This document shows positions 36,573 to 48,900 of a stretch of DNA of 60,000 bases, in pieces. The notes beneath the pieces are model-generated. The model did not search any database. It saw nothing but the letters and a program-made list of their open reading frames with translations, and was not told where the DNA came from. Source of the stretch: Cristatella mucedo (Eukaryota; Bryozoa; Phylactolaemata; Cristatellidae); contig WPIO01000044.1 in assembly GCA_009760855.2 (NCBI GenBank), positions 2,739,393 through 2,799,392 on the forward strand. The letters are read 5' to 3'. Each line of letters begins with the position of its first letter. Within the stretch, counting starts at the first letter, position 1. The translations under genes and the position numbers were made by a program.

Positions 36573-38476
36573 CATTTATATAGCGCTCTAAGAGAACTTA
36601 GTCTCTAATCATGCGCTTCACATGCAATAGGACTTGAACCCACGACCTCGGCCAGACCTTAGTCGAGGTGAGCACTTTAACCACTGGGCCAAAGAGCTCT
36701 GTTTTATGTATAGAGCTTATACTAATAGGAAGTTGTCTTACAGTGAAGTTAAGGCTAGCTGATTCAATAGACTCATTTAAATAACAGCAGGAGAACTAAA
36801 GCAGTAATCACTCCTGCTTGCAGCAGGCAAAGAATTGCCTGCTGCAGGACTCGACCACGACCCAGGTCGTGAAGTGCAAGCACCTGAACCCCTAGGCAAA
36901 GATGGGGGCATGAGACCTACCATGGTGTAAACAGTCATATGACCAGCGCAACAATTCCAGTTAAATTACCTCCATTATGACACCCGGCAGAAAAAAATAA
37001 GAGCATATGCAAGAGTAAATGCCTTACCGGCATACAGGTAATCTTAAGTAAAACACGATAATTACTCATAAATGAGCAACCAACCACTAAACCTAACTCT
37101 ACTCACCACCAACAGGCACTATTTTAATTGCATACTAGGTCCAATGCTATGGATATTGCATAGTAGACCATTATAGTAAAAACAATATATTTTTACATTT
37201 GTATAGCATCATAAGATGATTAACTATTTCTAGGCCCATTTTTTGCTGGAAAAGCATATAAAATTATTGCTTATACTAAAATGCACAGTTTTAGCATCCC
37301 CTTACACTTAAGAGGACAATTCATGTGGATGCAACCGATGGAGAAAGTAACAAGTATGACTTTATACGTCGTCAGGCATCTAGGCTTTCACTTCTATGCG
37401 GATGACACTCAGTTGTACCTTTGCTTTGATCTCTCCCAGCCTTCGAGCACCTCAAATTCTCTCAACTCACTTGCTGCATGCATTGATGACATCCGCACAT
37501 GGATGGCAGCAAATTTTCTAAAACTAAACAATGATAAAACTAACTTACTAGTTATGGGCAAACCCAGTGTGATTCACAAATTGGAAAGGCTGACTTTCAA
37601 AATTGGCTCTGCCAGCATATCTCCAGTGGAATCAGCTCGAAATCTAGGTGTCATATTCCAAAGCGACCTCTCGTTAGACGACCACATCAGCTCCACAGTC
37701 AAATCTGCCTATTTTCAGCTTCATAACATTGCTAAAATCCGGGCTTGTTTAGATAAGGATACCACGTCCAAGTTGGTCCATGCATTCGTGACATCCCGTC
37801 TCGACTTCTGCAACTCACTGCTTACTGGCCAACCAGCATGTGCGATCAGGCGATTGCAGCTGGTGCAAAACTCGGCAGCTAGGCTTGTCTGTCGTGAGCG
37901 TCGCAGTTGCCACATTATTCCACTTCTCGCCGACCTGCACTGGCTACCAGTGAGGCAACGGATTGACTTCAAGGTTTTGTCGCTCACTTTTAGGTCTCTT
38001 TATTCTATAGCTCCAGCCTATCTTTCAGATATACTACCCCATCAGGCCAAGCATCGTACCACTTGCTTTTCGGAGTCCAACAGTCTAGAAATACCTCGTA
38101 CAAACCTTAAATCCTTTGGAGACCGTGCATTTAGTTCGTACGCTCACCAAGCCTGGAACTCCCTCCCGACCTGCGTCAGAACTTCCCCTGACCTGACCAC
38201 ATTTAAAAGGAACTTTAAAACACCTATTTAGGACAGCATTTAGTGGGTCCCTGTGATTCGTCCTTGATGTGCTTATGCATGCTGACACTGCATGCTGCCA
38301 CTAACCACATTTGCATGCTGACCCGTGCATGTCACCCCTTACTATGTTATTCATTTTGTTTGTTTTTCAAGCATGATTTTTCTTACCATTCAATTGCATT
38401 TCACTTCGCAGCAAATGTAAAGCGCCTAGATTAAGTTAAGAGATTAAGTTCTCTGAGGGCGCTTTATCAAGTGCAA

Positions 38477-38516
<40 letters not shown>

Positions 38517-41500
38517 GAGGTCCAGGCTTTGGGTCCGCGAAAATGGAGGCACGGTGTCCAAACAATTTGAGGCATAGCTAAACGACCCGAGTTTGCCATA
38601 CAGGCAGGAAGACGGGAAACAAATAAGTTACTGTAATCTACACGGGATGTCACAAATACATGGACAAACTTGGAGGCACTTCCCATGACGAATGTATTTA
38701 CATTGCTCGAATCGTGCAAACATGACTGATTTCGATAAGGTCGCCTAGCAAAAGGTCATTTTGGAATAGGACACATTCGACCAACTTGGCCTACTTTCCC
38801 TTATGTTCATGATATGATGTTTTGTGGTGATCGAAGTCAAATTCTCTTGATGATCTTGCCAGCTATAGATATGGTCATGAAAAGTGGGATTGCATTAATT
38901 CAGCTCAAGGTACATTAAGATCGATCAAGGCACAAATATGAAAGCTGTAAAGACTTTTCCTCCAACAAGTGCTTTTCGCTTAGTTTCTAACATCGAATCA
39001 GAAACGAGCATAACATACTGCTAAGTATTGAATTAACAAGCCGTTCACAATCAACGTCAATTGAAATAGACGGAGCAGTTGACAATAAAAGCAACGTTTT
39101 AGACTTATTAGGTGTATAACTCACTGCATCATAGCAGCACCAGCATTCACCGATGCTTCATCTCAAAATCAATCCACTAGTCCGGCATAGGCTTCAACAT
39201 TGATAGACTATAGTCCCATTATGATCAAATTAGACCTTAATGAGCAGCAACACGAGACAAAAAAGGCAAAGTACTACTTAGCACTACAAATGTAACAGGA
39301 CAAGATTATAAACAAGCACTGAGCTTTGCAAAGAACATACATGTCTTGTCCTTCATTACGGTAGGTGACGACTTCACCCTCTGCTCTAAAAATTGAAGGA
39401 ACAAATTAGAAAGTTGAAGACCAATTTGTACATAAATAAAATAAATAATAGAGAAATAGCCATGTTCACACATACTGCAGAGTGCATACATACACTTGCT
39501 TGTACTTAATCCCATAGCCAATAACCCCACGGGGATCTGTATCAGATGAGTTGTACGTTGTCCACTGGACCTCGTAAGAAGATGTGTGCTGTTTTTCAAC
39601 AGACACGTTCAAAACTTGGTCATGGCCTGTAAGGTAACACAGCAGACTTACTAGAATGAAAATTAAAATTGTCGAACACAACAGAATACTCATTACAAGT
39701 GTGCCGATTATGCTCACTTATTAAGAGACAGCCAGTAGGTACTTACAATCACCAAAATGTCCATTGGTTGCTCTTGAAACCTCAAGCTCTGTAATTACCA
39801 AATCTTGTGTAAAATTTGTTCGACGGATTAAATTATCGATATTTTTCAAGCATAATTTTCTGTTCATGTGTATAAAAAACGTCCCTTTGAAGACTGTCAG
39901 GTTCTGTTTCGGACCCAGGTCCCACAGTGATTCAAGATTTGGGTTGTCAAGAATATGAAGAGCAAACCTACAAATGCAAAGCAAAAATCCTATCACATAT
40001 TTACAATATTCATATTTACAATCGGAACGACATTAATGTAATAATAATAATAATGCACTTGATAAAGCACCCTCACAGAACTCAATCTCTTTTTAGGCGC
40101 TTTACATTTGCTGCAAAGGGAACCGCGAATGAATGGTGAGTAATATCACGCTTGATAAACAAACAGGTAACCTTCCCTTCCAAAAAACAAGCACGTGGGA
40201 TAGAAGCTGGCCCAGTGATTAAAGTGCTCATCCCGACCGAGGTCAAGGTGAATGTATTTGATGACCGAGGTCGTGGGCTCAAGCCCAGCAGCACATGTGA
40301 GTGCCTGAATAGAGATTACACTCTCTTGGGGTGCTATACAAATGACTATTATTCTTATTATAGGAACTAGAAAACAAGCGTTTAGCAAGATTGAGCTAGT
40401 CGCTAAAATTCATTGCTGGGACTCGGCCAATGCTTATAGTACGAGGTTGATAAGCCCGTACCTAAACGAGACAAATATAACATCATCCAGCCTTTGACAC
40501 ATTGCAGTTGTCAAATGTTGATATTTGCAATCAGGAAAGATCCAAAATATTGGACTCCTAACAGCCACAAGAGGCTTAGAAAACATCTTTATAGTAGAGG
40601 TACAGTGTGTGCTACGCTACTTCCGGTTTGAGGGAATGTTATCTTTAATTGTACTGCACTCTAAGCAAACTAAATCTCTTTCCATGCACTTTATATATGT
40701 GTGAATGCCATCAAAGCTACAGCGCCTTCGCAGGTAAATTAAAGTAGTTACGACAGTAAACAAACTTTAGAAAAAAGCCACACATTTTATGCCTCAATCT
40801 TTTTTATCTAATTCAACACGACAACTTTGCCTGTTTAAAAACTAGCCCTAACCCATAAGAAGTGCATGCAAGCCACTAAAAGTTCTGGCTCCAATGTTTC
40901 CTTGCACGTGCTGTCCAAGCCTTCCATTGCTACTCGAAGCCAATTCAGAAGTATACATACTAGGTGTACAAAGGTCTTACCCATGTGCCAAGTAGCAGTG
41001 GGCAGAAATATAATTATGATTGATGCTATCGAGCCTCAATAACGACTTGGAAGGTGCTGGCACACTACCCGTTGCTCTTCTGTGTCTTCTCTATTCATTC
41101 AAAGCTGAATGCACTAGTCGAAGTCGAAAGGTTCAGGTTATGAAGGAAAACACCAACGTCAGCTGGCTGGGTCGGGGTTTGCCAGGACAGCACGCCGAGA
41201 GTGACGTCTCGACGAACGACCTTGCAGCAACTTTTACCCAGAGCATGATTGCTGCTGATTGCTCCCAATTATTGCGATACGCCCCCTTCTAGCCGGAAGT
41301 GATTATTGATGGCAGTCGTAGTTAGCACAATTATAAGTGGAACACAATCTAGAGGTTAGGAAACACAGAACAATGTGATTACTTTAAAAAGGGCATATTG
41401 ACCAACTAAATCAGTGTGACGTTAGCCGTTTTTGTAACAAGCCTGTAAGTCGGGCTATTACTGCACCCAAGAGTATGCTCCTATATAACTCCCAGCTGGT

Positions 41501-44500
41501 CAGAGTTCCCAGATGATCCAGGGGCTTAGGTTTGTGCTCTGGCCAGCCCGAATTCTGAGAATTAAGGGGGTGTGAAGATTTCTGCACCGGAGTGTACGTG
41601 TCACGCCAAAAAATTCTTACTTTTCCATGCTCTGATGGTGCCACAAAAAACTGCCCTTCGAAAAAGGCAACAGTTTCTGAATCCAACTCAAACTGCTGCA
41701 GAAGATACCTTCGCATGTTTTTTCAAACCAAGCAGGCTAACAAAGGTGGCAACATGCACCATCTGAAACATTGATTGCTTCGTCAAATTAATACTTCATA
41801 AGTAGTATTTTGTCGGCTTTCATTTTTAAACCTGCAATAATTGAGATTTATGTTTATTCCTAGGATGCATGCAATTTTGTGCTTGCCCTATATATCCTCA
41901 TAAGACGTGCAGCATTAAACAGCAGCTTGGCTTGCCAAACGATGGACAGTACCTTAATAGACTAAATGGCTGTTATGCAACAGAATGTGATGGCACGGCG
42001 ATTGCTTGGTCCAGTGGCTAAGGTACTCGCCTCTTACGACCGGGGTCAAGGTGAATGTATTTGATGACCGTCGTGAGCTCGAGCTCCATGGCATGTGATG
42101 CGCCTTGATAGAGATTACTTTACGTTAGGGTGCAATACGAATTATACATATAAGGTTTACTTGAATATTCAACTTCTGAAATAAACTATGCATACCAAGC
42201 TTAATTAAAAAAAGTCACAATACTGCACCAAGCATTTCCACAGGTAAGAGTTTCACGAATGAATTAGCCTATTTAAACCAAAAGCTGTCCAAAAATCTGC
42301 CTCTGCACGAATAATTGTAGCAGAAACCTTAAGCATGAATGCAACGGAATATATTATACACCACATCCAGCCAAAACTGAGTTTATGTATGCACACCAAC
42401 AGATTATGCATACTGACAGTAAGCATAGACACATTCAAAGAAGGCCAAAGAGACATGGACAAAGCATCGGTCCTTTGGTAGGCTGTTGCTTTAGTAGAAA
42501 CTACTGCAGTCTCGGTTCCATCAAACTCTGGAGCTCTGTAGGATATCGTGGCAACAAGGGTCTTCCACAAGCACAAAAGCTCTACTACCGGAGTGTGCAT
42601 GCAATGGGGTCATACAGAGTTTAATGTAAAGCCAGAACAGCATGACTGCAATGGTGGCTTACCGGCTTATAATCAAGAGGGGGAAGCAGTAGTGAGGGAG
42701 CACTGCTGACAGGAGCTTACTTATCTCTGTCCAACCGATCTCCGTTAATACGCGACAGTTTCCGTAGGAAGTTCAAACTGGTCAGGTCATGCGAACGCAC
42801 AATCTTCACATACTGTGTGACTTCAGTTATCTCCCCAAGGTTCTCCTCCAGTTCGTGGATATTCCCTATGAAAGAACATGTAAGACGACTGCAAAAACCA
42901 TCCCACATCAAATTACTTGACTTATGGCCTCGATTGACTCACAGCACGATAAAGGGCTCATGCAATTTCTAGTATCAAGTATTGGCCGAGTAGGCTGGGA
43001 AACCTAAACAGATCCCATAAAAACAGCGATACTCATGCAAAACAACAGTGGAGAAACACTTGAGATGCTCATGCTACAGGCTGCAAGCTAAGAACAGATG
43101 GACAATTGCACTGCCTATTCCATTCCTAAAAGAAAATACTTGCAACAATCCCCATAGCATGGCTGTTGCTGTGGCAGTAAATTCGTCACAGCAAGTAATA
43201 CGGTTTTCCAAGATTCTAGGCAAACAAGTTTTTCTAAGTACGCGACAATATTTATTGAAAGCCCAAAAAACAAACACATGCTGCTGGTATGTATGCATTT
43301 AGTGTAAAGTTGTCCCACCACGATTCTGTATGACCTTCCTTATCTGGCCAGGTATAATAGCCTCAAGCTTCTGTATTGTCTCTTCTGCTGTGGCACATTC
43401 TAAAGAGCCGAGTTAGTGCAGAGGTCAGCTCCTGCTGTATGCCGAACACCCTGCCTCACAGGCCAGTCGAATATGACGCACAAATGATCCACGGGTTCTG
43501 AGTAGGCGACTGGCCGAGTCTCTGCATCAGCACCAAACAAGGATTCATCAAAATAGTCCTTTAATCGAGTTATTGTTATTGTTTATCAAGCAAGTTGGCT
43601 TTCAAAGCTCAAATACTGCTTGGGGTCATTGCATTTAGCAGTGAGATAATCCTACACACACTGCCAGGTAAGTGAAGTACTTTTTGACAAATCCTTGTCT
43701 GGTGCTGATTCAGTGGCCGAGCCAGTCACATGATTCGAACCCTATAGAACGACGATCGACAGGCAGCTGAGGTGGTGTGCGACCAAATCACAAACAGTAA
43801 TGATGTAAAATTCACTCGGGCACGCTATTACACAAACGAGGCACAAGCCCGCTATTAGACAAACATACAGAAAGGCATCGATGCAATGTAAAGTGCACAC
43901 AAACAGCCCTCGAAAAGTAAAAATGAGAAATGCCTGTGTGAGCCCAGAGTGAACACAACTACACACACGGAAGTGCACATGCCGCTGCATAGCATGTGTT
44001 ATATGTATGAATTCAGGAATGAATAAGGCCAAAGTTAGCCGGGAGGCAAAAGTTAGCCGGGAGTATCAACAAGCAGCTGATGAACACCGAGCATTCTATA
44101 CCAGAGAGAAGTAAACACCTTGAAAATACTCACGAGTGCTAGCTATTATCCGAATCTCTAGGAAGCCAGTAACTTTCGTGCATCCTTTGAATTTTGCTGA
44201 CTGTGGGACTGTCTCAATTGAGCGTCCAGTACATACTATAAAAACAATCATTTTTGTTAGTAGCATGCAGACGTCTCTATACACTCAAGGAAGGCAAACA
44301 AGCACATCTAGTTAGCACGTAGCATCAGGCTACCCCTAGCAGCTACTAGCATATACTACTAAATGATGCAAGGAAGTGGTTCTGAAATATTGACCAACAC
44401 AGAATTTTGACAAGAAGACCCAGAAGGCCATTTGGTTCCAGTGCATGCCACATTTAAATCGAGGCAGTGGCCTGTTTATCTCAGGAATCGGAACAGGTGC

Positions 44501-45947
44501 TCCAAGCTAAAACAAAAGTGGCCTTAAAGCTGGAGCATGCTGCGTAACTGTTCCTTCTGTGCTAGCACTGCAAACGGACCGACTAAAAGGGCAGTACTAC
44601 AAACAAAAGGGGGGCTAACACACAGAGGAGGACTTGGTACAAAAAAGCTTGCACAACGAAGCTGTCAAGACTACCTCAACCAAGGAAGGCCAGGCTTCTT
44701 TCGGAAGGGGGCCGTGCTGACAAGGCTTGAAAACATGCTCGTGCCTTAATACAATCGTTGGCCCCCTCTTCTGGCCAACTAAAGGCCCGTCGCAAACAAA
44801 CTGAAGTGATCCAAAAGAAATGTTCCACTCACAACGGCTTGGGGGTCAGCCACAACTCATGCCGGCTGCTTGACAGCCGACTTCCCATAATCCCAGTCTC
44901 TATTGCAGACCCGATATCTGCTTGGGGAGGTGAGTCACTGGCCGATGCAGGGGGCAAAGGTTGTGAGGATTTGTAGGTTCAAGGAGCGCTACTGCAACTG
45001 TTTCCTGTAGTTCTACATCAAGCTATTTATCGGCAGGCATTTGCAGAAGGGCAGACAATTTCTTCACCTTTTATGCATGAGCCATTGCAAGGCTCACACA
45101 GATGTTTGTCAACGGTATTATCTGTAAACCCTGTTGGGCAAGTATGAATGCATGAATCATTGTGGGTTTTCCACCATAACCTTGGCCTTGCAAAGACGTC
45201 AAGTTCCCGACAAGATTTTTCTGTTATGCAACGACGAGATGACAGCTGAAACAGTATATTACCAACTGAAGCCGCGTATTACGTCAAAACATATATTTGA
45301 ACAGTTTCTAGCGCTGGCTTAGATTTCATACACAGAAAGACTCAAAATCGGTACAAAAGATTGCTCATAATCAGTGTACACAGATGCAAATTGCTCAGGT
45401 CGATGCTCATTCAAAACGCAATAGCATTGACGAACCAGACTGAGCACTCGAGCTATATATGTTGGATCTGTATTGCACACTAAGAGAGTTTTGTAAGTGC
45501 GGAAGTCGAGCTACAGCTCAAGAACCGAAAGAGTAGACCAATTAAATAAAGGTTTTCTGAGTATAAAATTCTACACGAAGAGTACATTGGGTAAATAATA
45601 CTGCATAATAGCCAAAACCCCTGCCATGCGAGCTCTGAGATGGACTCCTGATATATAATAAGCAGTAGTAAAGGCTTAAAAGCATTGTGTGGGGCACGAT
45701 ATCGCTACACTAGAAGGCGATAAGCAAAGAGTGGCTCACTTTTTATTGATATGGTCAAGAAACTTTCTTTGGTCGGATACTTGATGCCGCCTAGAATAAG
45801 TCACTGTCTGGTTCTATCCACTACAATTCAGAGGACTAAGGTAACTTCCCACCCAAGGGCACACATATATTAATTGCATTTCACTTTACAGCAAATGTAA
45901 AGCGCCTAGAGAGAGATTAAGTTCTCTGAGGGCGCTTTATCAAGTGA

Positions 45948-45988
<41 letters not shown>

Positions 45989-48900
45989 CATACATCAACA
46001 CACATATGCTAGTGAGAAGCCTACCAGCTGGGATGATAAGGGGGCATCATTGAGACCTACTGCACAATCAGATAACAGACTAATTCACCATTTGTTATTT
46101 GGTATAAGCCGTGTTTACCTAGTCCTAGATCTCAGGGTGTGGACAATTCAGCAAGAGTGAACAAGTTACTCATTGGAAGCGTCATTTAAGATATGCCAGG
46201 CTTGCAAAGCATACCTCAAAATGCCTTTCTGGATCATGAAAAGCCCTTGGCGGCTCATTTCACGTGATCACTTCAAGAGATCTCTTGATGGTAAGGTGAA
46301 GAACTGCTGCTTGCCAGATGGAATTTCTAGCACTTTATTAGGAAGTAGATAAACTGCCATTTTTAACTTATTCTGGTGTGTTTACAGACTGGTACGGGGA
46401 AAGTTAAAAAACTTGGATGCATGAAAATTGCTTCTTTGTGCAGAAGATAGACAAGATCAGGCAGTCCATCCCTGCGATGACAACATCCCCACTAGAATGC
46501 TGTTCCCCGATTCCTGGCTGCACCTCAATGTCTACATTTAGGCCATTCACAAGTGATCTCGTCCTGAAGTTCATATCCCAATCAAAGAAGACAACAAGTG
46601 CTCTGGAACCTATTCCCACAGTCTTGCTCCTACGTTACATTGATCTGCTGCTACCATGCATAACTACCATCATTAATATGTCATTAGCCTCAGGTCATGT
46701 CCCAGAACTTTTCTGTAGTCAGGCCACTTCTCAAGAAAGAGACACTAGACCAAGAGAACTTGATCAACTACAGCCTAGTCTCCCTTCTACCATTTCTATC
46801 AATGACACTGGAACGGGTCGTGGCGGACCAGCTGAACTCATATATCGAAACTTCAAACCTTGCTAGTAAATTCCAGTCTGGCTTTAGAGCTATACACTCC
46901 AGTCAGCATTGCTTAGGATGTTAAACGACCTACTTAGGAATGCAGATATAGGTAGAGTGTCTGTACTTGTTTTGCTCGATCTTTCGGCAGCTTTTGATAC
47001 TATCAATCACCAAGTTCTTCTAAAACACCTCCCATCTCGCCTGGGCATCACTGGCACTGCTCGGCAATGGTTCAGGTCCTATCTCAGTGGGAGACTCCAG
47101 AGTATTGACGTGAATGGACAAAGATCATCTGAAGTACCTCTGAAATATGGAGTACCTCAGGGCTCCGTGCTAGGTCTGGTTCTTTTCATGGTTTATACTC
47201 TTCCTCATGCTGATGTGACTGCCAAGCACAATCTAGGCTTTCACTTCTATGCGGATGACACTCAGTTGTACCTTTGCTTTGATCTCTTCCAGCCTTCGAG
47301 CACCTCAAATTCTCTCAACTCACTTGCTGCATGCATTGATGACATCCGTACATGGATGGCAGCAATTTTTCTTAAATTAAACGATGATAAAACTAACTTA
47401 CTAGTTATGGGCAAACCCAGTGTGATTCAGAGATTGGAAAGGCTGCCGCTCAAAATTGGCTCTGCCAGCATATCTCTTGTTGAATCAGCTCGAAATCTAG
47501 GTATCATGTTCTAAAGTGACCTCTTGTTAGACGACCACATTAGCTCCACAGTCAAGTCTGCCTACTTTCAGCTACATAACATTGCTAAAATTCGGGCTTG
47601 TTTAGATGAGGACACCACATCTAAGTTGGTCCATGCATTCGTGACATCCCGTCTTGATTTCTGTAACTCACTGCTTGCTGGCCTACCGGCATGTGCAATC
47701 AGGCGATTACAGCTGGTCTTGCAACTCTGCAGCTAGGCTTGTCTGTCGTGACCGTCAAAGTGGCCACATCACACCACTTCTCGTCGAACTGCACTGGCTA
47801 CCAGTCAAGCAACGGATTAATTTCAAGGTTCTGTCGCTCACTTGTAGGTCACTTCATTCTTTGGCTCCAGCCTATCTCTCAGATTTACTGCCCCACCAGG
47901 CCAAGCATAGTACCACCCACTTTTCGGAATCCAACAGTTTACCAGTACCACGTACAAACATCAAATCCTTTGGAGACCGTGCATTTACTTTGTATGCTCA
48001 AAAAGTCTGGAACTCCCTCCTGACTTGCATCAAACATCCCCCGACTTGAACACATTTAAAAAGAACTTAAAAACACCTATTTGGGAAGCATTTAGTGGGT
48101 CCCCGTGATTCGTCCTTCATGTGCTTATGCGTGCTGACACTGTGCATGCTGCCACTAACCATATTTGCATGCTGACCCTGTGCATGTCACCTCTAACGAT
48201 GTTATTCATGCTGTTTATTAAGCATATTACTCAGCATTCAATTGCGTGGTCACAGTGGATGCTACGCTCCAGAAGCCACATTAGTAGACCGATGAGCAGG
48301 CTGCAGCATCACCAAAATGTCGATCATACATTCAATGCAGAAGAAGGCAGACACGCTCTGGCAGGCCAAAAAAGGAACCACTGACGTGCTGGCACTGTCC
48401 TTTCACAGTGTGCATTCAAATCAGCTTATATCTCGGACATGATGCACAATTCCTTTGACGGAAAGACCACTAGCCGAGCAACAACTAGAGCCTGTACAGA
48501 CCATTCAGAACGGCAATTATTCAAGTACTAGTGCTGATGCAGCAACTCACCTTGTAGAGACCAGGTGGACACCGAGCTAAGCACGCACCATCGTGGAAGA
48601 CATTCTGGCAGGCCATACAGTCAGTAGCATTGGGCCCTGTGCAGCCTCCGATGCACTCACTATGACAGCATGGCCCATTTGGAGCAGCACATCCAGTACG
48701 ACACATTGAACAATCTATACAAGAACATGACCAAATGTGAAGGACATATATATGGACGATAGGCAAGCTCAAACAATGTCTTGTGTAGCAAATGGGCAGC
48801 TGCTGTTACCTGGTGGCACTGTTTGACATCTGTTGTCGTTCCAGCATAGCCTCTGATCATTGTAGTTACCTCGGCTATCAGCAACACGAACCGGACAGTT

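Noticed and set aside
37281-38231. A 316-codon frame as a host gene
   Set aside because: It carries the YADD motif and the LINE 3' UTR and tail, and is near-identical to another copy at 25845; its first 30 codons are flanking sequence.
39492-39497. Alternative exon 8 donor GTGTAT
   Set aside because: Out of phase with exon 9; GTATGT two bases later is a stronger consensus and fits.
44537-44976. Two adjacent plus-strand frames in intron 4
   Set aside because: No domain, no splice context, and they lie antisense within the InR intron; nothing supports a nested gene.
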